Below, in pieces: positions 7,553-16,427 of a stretch of DNA of 64,000 nucleotides. Below the pieces are notes generated by a model. It was not told the DNA's origin and made no database searches. It was given only the letters and a program-made list of their open reading frames with translations. The stretch comes from CADEDH01 sp965263455. Its GTDB lineage: Bacteria > Actinomycetota > Acidimicrobiia > Acidimicrobiales > SZUA-35. The position numbers were made by a program, and so were the translations under genes. Each line of letters opens with the position of its first letter. Position 1 is the first letter of the stretch. The stretch is from contig CBDHHN010000004.1 in assembly GCA_965263455.1 (NCBI GenBank), forward strand, positions 806,001 to 870,000. Direction: 5' to 3'.

Positions 7553-8383
7553 ATGGCGAAGAGCAAACCGACCAAGACCCATGCCGTCCTGGGGCGGAGC
7601 CGTCGCACCGGCCGGTGGCGGCTGGCCCCCAAGTCGAGCGTCCTGGTCCTGTTCGGATCGTGCTTCCTCGACATGCGCCACTCGTTCGCCGATGACGACG
7701 AGCGGATCAAGATGACGGTGTCGAACGTGTGCGGCACCACGACGATCCTCCTCCCCCACGGAGCCGAGGTGAAGCCGTCGGGCACGTCGATCCTGGCCGC
7801 CTCCACCGTCGACGTCCCCGAGCACGAGGACCCGTCCCAGCTCCCGCTGCTCGAGATCGAGTGGACCTCGGTCCTGGGCCGGCTGAAGATCATCACCGAT
7901 GAGTTCGGGGCGGCCACCGCCGCCGCCGAGGATGCGGCCGCCGCGGCCGCCGCCGCCGCTGCTGCCGCCGCCGCGGCCGCTGCCGCCGCGGTGCCTGCAG
8001 CCCAGCCGGTGGCCGCCGCGCCCGCCCCTGCGGTGGCGGCACCGGTGGCCGCAGCGCCCGCCGTCGCACCGGCCGCGGCGCCGGCTGTCGCGCCGGCCCC
8101 GGCGCCCCAGCCCGTGATCGACGACTTCGACGCCGCCAGCGGACCAGTCGACGACTTCGACGCCGCCAGCGGACCAGTCGACGACTTCGACGCCGCCAGC
8201 GGACCAGTCGACGACTTCGACGCCGCCAGCGGACCAGTCGACGACTTCGACGCCGCCTCCGGACCAGTCGACGACTTCGACGCCGCCAGCGGACCAGTCG
8301 ACGACTTCGACGCCGCCTCCGGACCAGTCGACGACTTCGACGATCTCTCGGGCGGGTCGGAGTTCGGCGAAGAGGCCGCGTAG
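7553..8383 (+). CDS. LiaF/DUF1707-C-like domain protein with poly-Ala and seven-fold DDFDAASGPV repeat tail
   Basis: The 276-residue protein has one compact domain (residues 22-118, SVLVLFGSCFLDMRHSF ... MTVSNVCGTTTILLPHGAEV) resembling the C-terminal beta-rich domain of LiaF and DUF1707 proteins, linked in other bacteria to cell-envelope stress. It is followed by a run of alanines (about 120-145), a Pro/Ala-rich linker, and seven identical DDFDAASGPV decapeptides ending in DDFDDLSGG. No membrane segment or signal peptide is visible, so it is probably cytoplasmic. The ATG at 7553 follows a purine-rich stretch. It is convergent with flgE. The acidic tail looks like a flexible low-complexity region; its function is unknown. 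Confidence 0.7.
   Translation: MAKSKPTKTHAVLGRSRRTGRWRLAPKSSVLVLFGSCFLDMRHSFADDDERIKMTVSNVCGTTTILLPHGAEVKPSGTSILAASTVDVPEHEDPSQLPLLEIEWTSVLGRLKIITDEFGAATAAAEDAAAAAAAAAAAAAAAAAAAVPAAQPVAAAPAPAVAAPVAAAPAVAPAAAPAVAPAPAPQPVIDDFDAASGPVDDFDAASGPVDDFDAASGPVDDFDAASGPVDDFDAASGPVDDFDAASGPVDDFDAASGPVDDFDDLSGGSEFGEEAA
8120..8341 (+). repeat. 30-bp tandem repeat, seven full copies plus a partial
   Basis: Seven head-to-tail 30-bp units start at 8120 and repeat every 30 bases to 8329, followed by 12 matching bases. Units are identical except that the fifth and seventh use TCC instead of AGC for the serine. Each unit encodes DDFDAASGPV in frame. Near-identity at the DNA level points to recent expansion by slippage or unequal recombination. 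There are no spacers, so this is not a CRISPR array. Confidence 0.95.
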
Positions 8384-8494
8384 GCACCGGATCCGGCCCT
8401 GCGCCACCGGTACGGTCCCGGTCGGCTCACCATCCGGGGCGCGCCGAGGCCCGGCCGCCGAACGACGACCGGGCCCCTCATCAGCGTTGCGTGA

Positions 8495-9730
8495 CTAGCG
8501 GACCAGGTTCACGATCTCCTGGAGCAGTTCGTCCGATGACGACACCACCCGGGAGTTGGCCTGGAAGCCTCGCTGGGCCTGGATCAGGGAGGTGAACTCC
8601 CCGGCCAGGTCGACGTTCGACATCTCCAGGGCCCCGGGGGCGACCGTCCCCCGCCCGGCGGTGCCGGTCGTGCCGACCTGGGCCAGGCCGGAGTTGGCCG
8701 ACTGGCGCCAGGTCGAGCCGGCCGAGCGCTCCAGGCCCTCGGGGTTGGCGAAGTTGGCCAGGGCGATCCGGGCGATGGCCTGGGTCTTGCCGTTCGAGTA
8801 GGAGCCGCGGATGATGCCGTCACTACCGACCCGGGCCGACTGGAGTACACCGGCGGCGGCGCCGTCCTCGGTCACGGCCGACACCGAGATGGCGTCACCG
8901 AACTGGGTGACCCGGCGGTCGCCGTCGCCACCGATCTGGAGCGAAACCGCTCCGAGCCCGGGGATGCCACCGGCCGCGATGTTCATGTCGAGGTCGGCCG
9001 GGGTCGTGACCTCACCGGCGACGAAGTTGATGACGTTGTCGGTCAGGGGGATCGCCGTGGGCGGGTCGCCGTAGGTGGCGGTCACCGTCCACTCGTCGAC
9101 CGCCGTCTTCTCGAACTGGAGGTTCAGCGGGATGCTGGCGCCCACGTTGTCGAACACCTGGAGCCCGGCGAACACCTGCTCCCCGATGGGGGCCGTGGCC
9201 GGCAGGTTGCCGCCGAACTTGGCCGTGGTGGTCACCACTGGCGGGTTCTGGCCGCCGATGGGGATCCGGATGGCGTCATAGGCGGCGGCCGGATCGAAGT
9301 TGCCCTCGATGTCGGCCGTCCACCCCTGGACCAGGGCACCCTCGCTGGACACCAGGCGACCCTCCTCGTCGAGGAAGAACGAGCCGGAGCGGGTGTAGAG
9401 CTGTTCGCCCGCGTCGTCGACGACGAAGAACCCGTCGCCCTGGATCGACACGTCCAGGTCGCGGTTGGTGACCTGGAGGAAGCCCTGGCTCAGGTTCTGG
9501 GAGGTGGCCCCGACGGCCACGCCCAGGCCGACCTGGGCCGGGTTGCGCCCACCCACGGTCGGGGTGGGGGCGGCCGCGCCCCGCAGGTTCTGGCTCAAGA
9601 CATCGTGGAAGATGGTCTGGCTCCGCTTGTAGCCGTGGGTGTTGACGTTGGCGATGTTGTTGCCGACGACGTCCATCATCACCTGATGGCTCCGCAGACC
9701 CGACACTGCGCTGTACATCGATCGAATCAT
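8495..9730 (-). CDS. flgE: Flagellar hook protein FlgE
   Basis: A 411-residue rod/hook-family protein. The N-terminus MIRSMYSAVSGLRSHQVMMD followed by NNIANVNTHGYKRSQ is the conserved flagellar hook/rod motif. The central region carries FlgE-type segments (QGDGFFVVDDAG, RSGSFFLDEEGRLV), and the C-terminus LIQAQRGFQANSRVV ends the coiled-coil D0 region. Length fits FlgE and not the shorter rod proteins FlgF/FlgG. It is the last gene of the basal-body operon, and its ATG overlaps the flgD stop (TCAT on the plus strand). Assembled by the flagellar export apparatus under the FlgD cap. Confidence 0.95.
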   Translation of the reverse strand: MIRSMYSAVSGLRSHQVMMDVVGNNIANVNTHGYKRSQTIFHDVLSQNLRGAAAPTPTVGGRNPAQVGLGVAVGATSQNLSQGFLQVTNRDLDVSIQGDGFFVVDDAGEQLYTRSGSFFLDEEGRLVSSEGALVQGWTADIEGNFDPAAAYDAIRIPIGGQNPPVVTTTAKFGGNLPATAPIGEQVFAGLQVFDNVGASIPLNLQFEKTAVDEWTVTATYGDPPTAIPLTDNVINFVAGEVTTPADLDMNIAAGGIPGLGAVSLQIGGDGDRRVTQFGDAISVSAVTEDGAAAGVLQSARVGSDGIIRGSYSNGKTQAIARIALANFANPEGLERSAGSTWRQSANSGLAQVGTTGTAGRGTVAPGALEMSNVDLAGEFTSLIQAQRGFQANSRVVSSSDELLQEIVNLVR

Positions 9731-10215
9731 TGCTGCACTCCTTGCTCGCTGGTCTGGCTGGCGGTGGGAGGGGTGTCGCCGGTGGGAGTGGGGAGCCCGA
9801 CCGAGGCGACCTGGTCGAGCCCGAAGGATCCGATGTCGGTGTCGAGGGTGACCTCGCCACTGACGATGGAACTGCGCTGTACGGTGGCGGCCACGGGGCC
9901 TTCGCCCCCGTTGACCTCGACCTGACGACCGACCAGGGAACTGGCGGTCGACAGGGAGTTGATGAGGGCCGTGTTCTCACCTTGCAGGGTGAGCTCCTCC
10001 AGTTTCTCGACCACGGTGAACTGGGCCGAGGTGGCGATGAACTCGTCGGAGGTGGAGGGTTCCAACGGGTCCTGGTACTTGAGCTGGGCCACGAGCAGCT
10101 TGAGGAACTCGTCCTTGCCCAGCTCGTTGGTCGGTTGCGGCGCCTGGGCGGCGGCCAGCTCGAAGCCTGGTGCCACCACCGTCGATCCCGCCTGTGCCGC
10201 TATGGACTCTGGCAT
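9727..10215 (-). CDS. flgD: Hook assembly scaffold protein FlgD
   Basis: A 162-residue protein with the FlgD N-terminal signature LGKDEFLKLLVAQLKYQDPL, followed by FIATSAQFTVVEKLEEL. It caps the growing hook and is later displaced. The C-terminal part is short compared with enterobacterial FlgD (about 230 residues), so the Tudor/FnIII-like domain is reduced. The start is ATG 10215, preceded by a purine-rich AGGACAACAC. The gene overlaps flgE by four bases and follows fliK after about 50 bp. Confidence 0.92.
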   Translation of the reverse strand: MPESIAAQAGSTVVAPGFELAAAQAPQPTNELGKDEFLKLLVAQLKYQDPLEPSTSDEFIATSAQFTVVEKLEELTLQGENTALINSLSTASSLVGRQVEVNGGEGPVAATVQRSSIVSGEVTLDTDIGSFGLDQVASVGLPTPTGDTPPTASQTSEQGVQQ

Positions 10216-10267
10216 CTGCTGTGTTGTCCTTTCGGATGTCGATCGCTGCGTCGTTCGGTTCTGCCGC

Positions 10268-11863
10268 TCAGAGGTCGAGGTCGACCAGGTTGGAGGCGGC
10301 GACCCGGGATCGGAGGTCCCGGTAGGTGCTGAAGGTCGTGGCGCGCTCGGAGCCGCCGGGGGCTCCGTCCCCGCTCCCGGAGCCGGAGCCGAAGCCCGCC
10401 CGGCGCGACCCACCGTCGTCAGGGGTGAACCGCCCCGGGTCCTGACCGGGCGAACGGTCGGCCGTGCCGATGTCGAGGGCGATCCGCTGACCGGTGCCTT
10501 CGAGCTCCCCAACGAGGTGCTGGCGCTGATCGCGGAGTTGGGCCGCGGCCGCCGTGGTGTCGGCGGTGAGCGAGACCGAGGTCCCACTCTCGCCCGTGCT
10601 GACCCGGACGGTGACCGAACCCAGCCCTTCGGGCCGGAGCCGGATGGTGACCTGCTGGTCCCCGTCGGTCGTGGTGCGAACGTTGGCCATGGCCCGCCGG
10701 ACCTGACGCCAGACCGGCTCGGCCCCGTCGCCCTCGCTGGTTGCGCCGTCGACGGCACCGGTGCCGCCCGCGGCCTCACCCGGGCCGGGGCCCACGGTCC
10801 CGACCGGACCGGCCGGGGTCGCCGGCCCGGTGTCGGCCGTCGGGGCCGTGACCGCGGTCGGAGTGGGCGTGGAGGCGGATCCCGTCGCCTCGACCGGGGT
10901 CGAGGCCGCCGGGATGATGCCGGTGGCGGGCGCCGGGCCCTCGTCGGTGGTGGCGGTATCGGCCGCACCCGGGGCCGGGGTGGCCGGCGCCTCGGCACCG
11001 GTGTCGGGGGTGGCGACGGGCGTCGCCGGGCGGCCGGCGGAGGCGACGGTGGCCGGCGCCTCGGCACCGGTGTCGGAGATCGAGGTCTGCTGACCGGGGG
11101 TCGGGACGGCGCCCGGATCGACCGGGCTCCGGTTCGGCCCGCCCTGCCCCGAGCCGCTGTCGGTCCCGGCGTCGGTGGCCGCACCGTCCCCGCCCGCCGT
11201 GGACGGCGAACCGGTTCCGGCGACCGGCGTGGTGGGGCCCGCAGGCTCCGCTCCCCCGGTCGGGCCGCCCGGCGTGGTCCCCGACGGGTTGGGGGTCGTG
11301 ACCGGTGATGCGGCGGCGACGGCGACGGCCGGTGTCGCGGTGGCATCCCCGGGGGACACCGGAACCACGGGCTTGGTCTCGGCCGATACGTCCACGACCT
11401 GCTCCGGCGGCACCGGGTTGGCGCCGGCGGCGCCGGGGACGGCCTGCACCGGCGACGTGGCGGCCTCGGTCGATCCGTCGGCCGTCGTCGTGGCCGGGGT
11501 GGTACCGGTGAGGGCCAGCCACAGCTCGCCGTCGGCGCCCCCGACGCTCCGAGCCGGGCGGTCCCGATCGTCGTCGTTCTCGTCGTCGGAAACCTCGGGT
11601 GCCTCGTCGTCGGCGGTCACCGGGGTGTCCTCGTCCGACGCGGCACGCTCGGTTCCCGGGCCGGGCCCGTCGTCGGAGCCGTCCTCGTCAGCCCGGGGTC
11701 GGTCCCGGTCGACGGCTTCCGGGCGCTCGTGGGCCCGGCCCGCCTGGTCCAGGGCCCGCTCGAAGCCGCCGCCATCGGCCGACGGGGTCCGGGCCGAAGC
11801 CGCTTCCGTCGGCGCCGGCGCCGGTGGTGCGATCGCAGTCACGATCGGCAACACGTGCGTCAT
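10268..11863 (-). CDS. fliK: Flagellar hook-length control protein FliK
   Basis: A 531-residue protein. The first 400 residues or so are Pro/Ala/Thr/Gly-rich and disordered, as expected of the FliK ruler. The C-terminal region has the export-switch domain with the core QQVTIRLRPEGLGSVTVRVS (consensus L.L.PeeLG.v.v.l), then LRDQRQHLVGELEGTGQRIA. The low-complexity part contains duplicated DTGAEAPAT segments. FliK sets hook length and triggers FlhB substrate switching. The ATG at 11863 overlaps the stop of the upstream NlpC/SLT gene. Confidence 0.88.
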   Translation of the reverse strand: MTHVLPIVTAIAPPAPAPTEAASARTPSADGGGFERALDQAGRAHERPEAVDRDRPRADEDGSDDGPGPGTERAASDEDTPVTADDEAPEVSDDENDDDRDRPARSVGGADGELWLALTGTTPATTTADGSTEAATSPVQAVPGAAGANPVPPEQVVDVSAETKPVVPVSPGDATATPAVAVAAASPVTTPNPSGTTPGGPTGGAEPAGPTTPVAGTGSPSTAGGDGAATDAGTDSGSGQGGPNRSPVDPGAVPTPGQQTSISDTGAEAPATVASAGRPATPVATPDTGAEAPATPAPGAADTATTDEGPAPATGIIPAASTPVEATGSASTPTPTAVTAPTADTGPATPAGPVGTVGPGPGEAAGGTGAVDGATSEGDGAEPVWRQVRRAMANVRTTTDGDQQVTIRLRPEGLGSVTVRVSTGESGTSVSLTADTTAAAAQLRDQRQHLVGELEGTGQRIALDIGTADRSPGQDPGRFTPDDGGSRRAGFGSGSGSGDGAPGGSERATTFSTYRDLRSRVAASNLVDLDL

Positions 11864-12990
11864 GTTCGCCTCCTCCAGCCGTCGATCACCTTGTCGACGT
11901 AGTTGATGGTCTCTCGGTAGGGCGGGATCCCGCCGTGGCGGGACACGGCGCCCCGTCCGGCGTTGTAGGACGCCACCGCCAGCTCGACGGAGCCGAACTG
12001 GTCCAATGAGGTCCTCAGGTAGCGGGCGGCGCCGTCGATGGCGGAGGCCGGGTCCCAGGGGTCGACCCCCATCTCGGCCGCCGTCGCCGGCATGAACTGC
12101 ATGAGGCCCCGGGCCCCGACCGGGCTCACGGCCCCGGGGTTGAAGGCCGACTCGGCTTCGGCCACCGCGGCCAGGAGTTCGGGATCGACACCCCATCGGG
12201 CACCGGCGGCGGCGAACAGCGGCGTGTACCGCGACTCGGCCTCGGACCGGCTGAGGTCGATGGCGACCGGTCGGGCCGAGGCCACCGTGGTTCCGGCCGC
12301 CGCCGGGGTGGCCGCCGCGGCGGCGGCCGGGACGAGGGCGGCGCCGCCGTCGTCGACGATCCGCCGGATGGAGTTGATCGGGCGGTCGATGGCCTCGATC
12401 TTGACCACCTCGCCGGTGCGGGGGGCGTGGAGCATCTTGCCGTCGCCGACGTAGAGGGCCACATGGCTCACGGGCTGGCCGAAGGTCAACACGTCACCCG
12501 GGACGGCCTCGTCGAGGGACGGGACCTCGACCCCCATCTCGGCCTGATGGCGGCTCCACTTGGGCATCTCGACCCCGATCCGGCGGTAGGCGTCCTGGAC
12601 CAGACCCGAGCAGTCGAAGCCGTGCTCGGCGTCGGTGCCACCCCAGAGGTACGGCACCCCCAGGTGGTCCCGGGCCGCCTCGACCACGGCCTGGCCTGCG
12701 CTCCGGGCCGGGGAGGACATCGGTGGCCGAACGTTCTGGGTCGCCGACAGGGTCCCGGTGCGCCGAGCCTCGGCCGCCCGCTCCAGAGTCGACATGCCCA
12801 GCACACCGACCGCGCCGCTGCGGACGGCGCCGGCGGCGGAGGCCGAGGTGCCGGCCCGGGCCGTCGCCTGACTCAGCAGGGCCTCGAATCCGCCGCCGGA
12901 GGCGGCGGGCGCCCGGAACGACGCCAGTCGCTGCTCGATCTGGGTCAGTCGGGCGGCCGGGTCGAACGGCAGAATGCCGTGGTTGGTCAT
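11860..12990 (-). CDS. Flagellum-associated peptidoglycan hydrolase: NlpC/P60 plus lytic transglycosylase (FlgJ substitute)
   Basis: A 376-residue two-enzyme fusion. Residues 95-215 are an NlpC/P60 cysteine peptidase (Cys127 in FDCSGLV, His176 in SHVALY). Residues 245-376 are a soluble lytic transglycosylase domain (catalytic Glu280 in AEAESAFNP, then GARGLMQFMPATA and VASYNAGRGAV). No signal peptide is evident, so it is probably exported by the flagellar secretion system. The N-terminal 90 residues resemble rod-cap or FliK-like partners. Its place between fliJ and fliK suggests it opens the peptidoglycan for rod growth, a job FlgJ does in proteobacteria. ATG 12990 overlaps the fliJ stop. Confidence 0.88.
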   Translation of the reverse strand: MTNHGILPFDPAARLTQIEQRLASFRAPAASGGGFEALLSQATARAGTSASAAGAVRSGAVGVLGMSTLERAAEARRTGTLSATQNVRPPMSSPARSAGQAVVEAARDHLGVPYLWGGTDAEHGFDCSGLVQDAYRRIGVEMPKWSRHQAEMGVEVPSLDEAVPGDVLTFGQPVSHVALYVGDGKMLHAPRTGEVVKIEAIDRPINSIRRIVDDGGAALVPAAAAAATPAAAGTTVASARPVAIDLSRSEAESRYTPLFAAAGARWGVDPELLAAVAEAESAFNPGAVSPVGARGLMQFMPATAAEMGVDPWDPASAIDGAARYLRTSLDQFGSVELAVASYNAGRGAVSRHGGIPPYRETINYVDKVIDGWRRRT

Positions 12991-13409
12991 CGCTCCACCT
13001 CGTTCCATGCTCGGGCCGCCACCAGGTCCTGCCATTCGCGGTCCCGGCGTCGGCGTTCCTCGATCGCGGCCGCCTGACGGCGGCGCTCGGTGACCCGCTC
13101 CAGGGCCTTGACCCGGACCGCGGCGTCGTCGTACTGGCGGCGGCGGGTCTCGTGCTCCCGGGTGAGCGCCGCCCGCTCCCCGACCAGGGCGGTGAGGTGC
13201 CGCCCGCCGACCCCGGCCAGCAGGCCGCGGAGCCCCAGGGGGGTCTCGGGTCGGTTGAGATCGCTCGCCTGACGAAGGACCAGCTGGCGCCGCCGGTCGA
13301 GGTCGTCGAGTCGACCCACGGTCTCGGCCAGGCGGACCAGGGCCCGGTCCTTGTCCCGTTCGGCCTGGCGCTGGGCCGTGGCCAGGCCTCGATCGTTCGG
13401 GCTCACCAC
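12987..13409 (-). CDS. fliJ: Flagellar export chaperone FliJ
   Basis: A 140-residue, highly charged, Arg-rich coiled-coil protein located directly after fliI, the standard fliJ place. It contains long heptad-like helices (ERDKDRALVRLAETVGRLDD and REHETRRRQYDDAAVRVKAL). FliJ inserts into the FliI ATPase ring and contacts FlhA. Sequence conservation in this family is low, so synteny carries much of the assignment. Two consecutive GTG codons (13409 and 13406) could start it, overlapping the fliI stop. Confidence 0.8.
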   Translation of the reverse strand: MVSPNDRGLATAQRQAERDKDRALVRLAETVGRLDDLDRRRQLVLRQASDLNRPETPLGLRGLLAGVGGRHLTALVGERAALTREHETRRRQYDDAAVRVKALERVTERRRQAAAIEERRRRDREWQDLVAARAWNEVER

Positions 13410-14818
13410 GGGCTCCTCTCAACGGCCGGTCTCGGGTCGTTGGCGGCGCCCCCCACCCCGAGCGGTGCCATCAGTCCGGCCAGCGTCGACCAGGCGGCGG
13501 CCGCCGGCGTCACCTCGTGCCGGTCCTGGCGACGGAACCGATCCAGCTCGGGCATGACGGCGATGGCGGCATCGATCTCGGCGTCGGCCCCGCTCTGGTA
13601 GGCGCCGACCTCGATCAGGTCGCGAGCCCGTTCGTGCACGGCCAACAGGCGGCGCACGGCGGTGGCCACCTCCCGCTGCTGGGGCGAGGTCACCTGGGGT
13701 GCGACCCGGGACGAGGAGGCCAGGACATCGATGCCCGGGAAGTGGCCGGCATTGGCCAGTTCCCGACTGAGCACGATGTGACCGTCGACGATGGACCGGA
13801 CGGTGTCGCCGATCGGATCCTGCAGGTCGTCGCCCTCGATCAGCACGGTGTAGAAGGCCGTGATCGAGCCCTGACCGGCGGTCCCGGCCCGCTCCAGAAG
13901 GGGGGCCAGGAGCGAGAGCGACGACGGCGGGTAGCCGCGGGCGGCCGGGATCTCGCCCGCCACCAGGCCGATCTCGCGCTGGGCCATGGCCAACCGGGTC
14001 ACCGAGTCCATCAGCAGGTTGACGTGGAGCCCCTGGTCGCGGAACTGCTCGGCGATCCGGGTGGCGACGTAGGCCGCGTTGCGACGCACCAGGGCCGGCT
14101 GGTCCGAGGTGGCGACGACGAGCACGCTTCGGGCCATGCCTTCGGGGCCCAGGTCGTTGTCGATGAAGTCCCGGACCTCCCGGCCTCGCTCCCCGACCAG
14201 GCACAGCACGTTGACGTCGGCCCCGGCTCCCCGCACCAGCATGGACAGCAGGCTCGACTTGCCGACGCCGGAGCCGGCCAGAATGGCCACCCGCTGACCC
14301 CGACCGCAGGTCAGGAGGGTGTCGATGGTCCGAACCCCGACCGGCATGGGCTGGTCGATGTGGGGGCGGGCCAGCGCCGGTGGGGCCTCGTTGTGGACCG
14401 GGACGGCTCCGTGGGTCGAAGGTTCGTCCGCCCCGTCCAGGGGGCGACCCATCCCATCGAGGATGCGGCCCAGGAGTTGGAGGCCGGTCGGCACCAGGAG
14501 CTCACCGCCCCGGGCCACGGCCCGCTCCCCGATCCGCCTACCCCGGAAGTGTCCGTAGGGAAGGACGGTGGCCCGGTCGCCGGCGACGGCCACGACCTCG
14601 GCCGTGACCGGGTCGACCTCGCCGACGTCGACCAGGTCGCCGGGGCCGACGGTGAGGCCGACGACGTCGGCCTCGTGCTGGCCCAGCCGGTCGATGCGGC
14701 CCGTCCGCAGCGGTCGGGCCGCGGCCCGGATCCGGTCCGCCACCGGGGTCGGCCGGGCCGACCCGATGGGCCCCGGGTCCAGGTTCGCCGCCAGATTGTC
14801 TCCCGCCAGGACGGTCAC
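13403..14818 (-). CDS. fliI: Flagellum-specific ATPase FliI
   Basis: A 471-residue member of the FliI/F1-beta ATPase family, energising type III flagellar export. Walker A is AGSGVGKS (residues 181-188). The VLCLVGERGREVRDFI and LLMDSVTRLAMAQREIGL (Walker B region) segments are conserved, as is the FliI-typical GEIPAARGYPPSSLSLL. Length is in the usual 430-470 range. It overlaps fliH by four bases upstream and fliJ downstream. Confidence 0.96.
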   Translation of the reverse strand: MTVLAGDNLAANLDPGPIGSARPTPVADRIRAAARPLRTGRIDRLGQHEADVVGLTVGPGDLVDVGEVDPVTAEVVAVAGDRATVLPYGHFRGRRIGERAVARGGELLVPTGLQLLGRILDGMGRPLDGADEPSTHGAVPVHNEAPPALARPHIDQPMPVGVRTIDTLLTCGRGQRVAILAGSGVGKSSLLSMLVRGAGADVNVLCLVGERGREVRDFIDNDLGPEGMARSVLVVATSDQPALVRRNAAYVATRIAEQFRDQGLHVNLLMDSVTRLAMAQREIGLVAGEIPAARGYPPSSLSLLAPLLERAGTAGQGSITAFYTVLIEGDDLQDPIGDTVRSIVDGHIVLSRELANAGHFPGIDVLASSSRVAPQVTSPQQREVATAVRRLLAVHERARDLIEVGAYQSGADAEIDAAIAVMPELDRFRRQDRHEVTPAAAAWSTLAGLMAPLGVGGAANDPRPAVERSPW

Positions 14819-15423
14819 TGCAGCGCCTCCCGCACCCGTTCCAGGGCCTGGGCCAACCGGCCGTCGACCGTTCCTTCGTCGAAGGCGATCACGGTGTCGC
14901 CCCGCCCGAATCCGGCATCGGCCACCACCGTGACGTCGCGGCCCATGAGTTCGATCACGTCGGCCGTGTCGACGTCATCGGGGTGGAGCCTGATGACGAG
15001 GGCCCCGTCGTCGGGCACCAGGTCGAGGCAGCGACGGATGGCGTCGCCCCCGGGGTCGGCGGCCAGTTCCAATTCCCGCCCGAGGACGGCCTCGGCCACC
15101 GCCACCGCCAACCGGCCGACGTCGGCGGCCAGTTCCCGGTAGCGCTCGTCGTAGCTCCGGCGGAGGTCGTCGAGGGTCCGGTCGATGCCGGCGGCCAGTT
15201 CCCGGCGAGCCCGCAGGCCCTCCCGGGCCGCCTGCTCCCGGCCTTCGGCCAGACCCTGGGCGAAACCCTGGCGGCGCTCGGCCGCCACCGCGTCCTCCCG
15301 GTGGGGATCGTGGATGGCCAGGGGGATGACGGGACCGGGCTCGGGAACGGAGCGGACCAGATCGACGGGGCGGGCCTGGTCGGCGTCGGCACCCCGGAGC
15401 AGGAGTCGTGCCTCAGGAGACAA
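14815..15423 (-). CDS. fliH: Flagellar assembly protein FliH (FliI regulator)
   Basis: A 202-residue protein in the fliG-fliH-fliI position. The N-terminal half has an Ala/Glu/Arg-rich helix with GFAQGLAEGREQAAREGLRA, showing the small-residue GxxxG/AxxxG pattern typical of FliH. The C-terminal half resembles the V-ATPase E-subunit-like domain (ALVIRLHPDDVDTAD, VVADAGFGRGDTVI). FliH binds FliI and docks it at the C-ring. The gene overlaps fliG by about 11 bases. Confidence 0.85.
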   Translation of the reverse strand: MSPEARLLLRGADADQARPVDLVRSVPEPGPVIPLAIHDPHREDAVAAERRQGFAQGLAEGREQAAREGLRARRELAAGIDRTLDDLRRSYDERYRELAADVGRLAVAVAEAVLGRELELAADPGGDAIRRCLDLVPDDGALVIRLHPDDVDTADVIELMGRDVTVVADAGFGRGDTVIAFDEGTVDGRLAQALERVREALQ

Positions 15424-16417
15424 AGTCGCTGCCTCCCCGGTTGATCACGAGGTCGCCGGAAGCCTCGAGTTCCCGGACCGATTCCAGGATCTCGTTCTGC
15501 GACTCCTCGACGTCGGTCGCCCGGACCGAGCCGAGCAGCTCCATCTCGTCCAGGAGGTTCTCGCGGGCCCGGCTCGACAGGTTGTTGAGGAACTTGTCCT
15601 TGACCACCAGGCTGACCCCCTTGAGGGCGATGGGCAGCTTGGACGAGTCCACCTGACGCAGCACCTGCTGCATCTGCTTGTCGGTGAGGAGCTGGAGGTC
15701 CTCGAAGACGAACATCTTGGCCCGGACTTCGGCCGCCATGGCGCCGTCGATGTCGACCAGGCCGGTCATGACGACCTCCTCGACGTCCTTGTCGGCCGCC
15801 GACAGCAGTTCGACCAGGGAGTCGACGCCCCCTGTCGGGTCGAGCAGGTTGTTGTCGAGCACGGCCGAGAACCGCTGACGCAGTCCCTGCTCAACCGCCT
15901 CCAGGGCGTCGCCCGAGACCCGGTCGAGATGGCCCAGGCGGAAGCCGACCTGGACCACCACCTCGCCCGGCATGTGCTTGATGATGGTCGCCGACTGCTC
16001 CGGGGTCAGGTGGGACAGGACCAGGGCGATGGTCTGGGGCAGCTCGGCCACCAGGTTCTCGGCGACGACCTCGGGTTCCAGGCCGTCGAGGAACTGGAAC
16101 GGGATCTGGACCTGGGTTCCCTCCAGCTCGGCCATGACCTCCCGGGCCCGACGTTTGCCGAACGCCGTCTCCAGCAGCTCGAAGGCCATGTCCCGGTCGC
16201 CCCGGAGCCGTTCGCTCTCGGTGACGTTCAGGAACTCGTCCAGGACGCGTTTGGCCAGCTCGGGATCTATCTGTCCGATGGCGGTGACCTCGGCGATGAC
16301 GGCGTCGAGCTCCTCCCGCCGCATGCCCCGGAGCAGGGCGCTGCTCTCCTGCTCCCCCAGTTGCAGGAGCACGATGGCGGCCTTGCGGCGGGGGGACATG
16401 GTCTTCAGATCCTCCAT
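15413..16417 (-). CDS. fliG: Flagellar motor switch protein FliG
   Basis: A 334-residue C-ring protein joining the MS-ring to FliM/FliN and generating torque with MotA. The N-terminal SPRRKAAIVLLQLGEQESSA binds FliF. The middle carries LPQTIALVLSHLTPEQSATI (EHPQ-like ARM region). The C-terminal torque helix segment MFVFEDLQLLTDKQMQQVLR keeps the alternating charged residues (E, D, K, then R) used at the stator interface. Length is typical. It starts 10 bp after the fliF stop. Confidence 0.96.
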   Translation of the reverse strand: MEDLKTMSPRRKAAIVLLQLGEQESSALLRGMRREELDAVIAEVTAIGQIDPELAKRVLDEFLNVTESERLRGDRDMAFELLETAFGKRRAREVMAELEGTQVQIPFQFLDGLEPEVVAENLVAELPQTIALVLSHLTPEQSATIIKHMPGEVVVQVGFRLGHLDRVSGDALEAVEQGLRQRFSAVLDNNLLDPTGGVDSLVELLSAADKDVEEVVMTGLVDIDGAMAAEVRAKMFVFEDLQLLTDKQMQQVLRQVDSSKLPIALKGVSLVVKDKFLNNLSSRARENLLDEMELLGSVRATDVEESQNEILESVRELEASGDLVINRGGSDFVS

Positions 16418-16427
16418 GCGATGTCCC

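Noticed and set aside
8120..8341. CRISPR array
   Set aside because: The 30-bp units are directly adjacent with no spacers and encode a decapeptide repeat in frame.
6263..8407. A 714-codon minus-strand frame with VVDWSAGG-type repeats
   Set aside because: It is antisense to the GrdB-like and LiaF-like genes; its repeats are the mirror of the 30-bp DNA repeat.
8448..8475. Terminator between the LiaF-like gene and flgE
   Set aside because: Only a 7-bp GC stem (GGCCCGG/CCGGGCC) with a 14-base loop; too weak in such GC-rich DNA to call.
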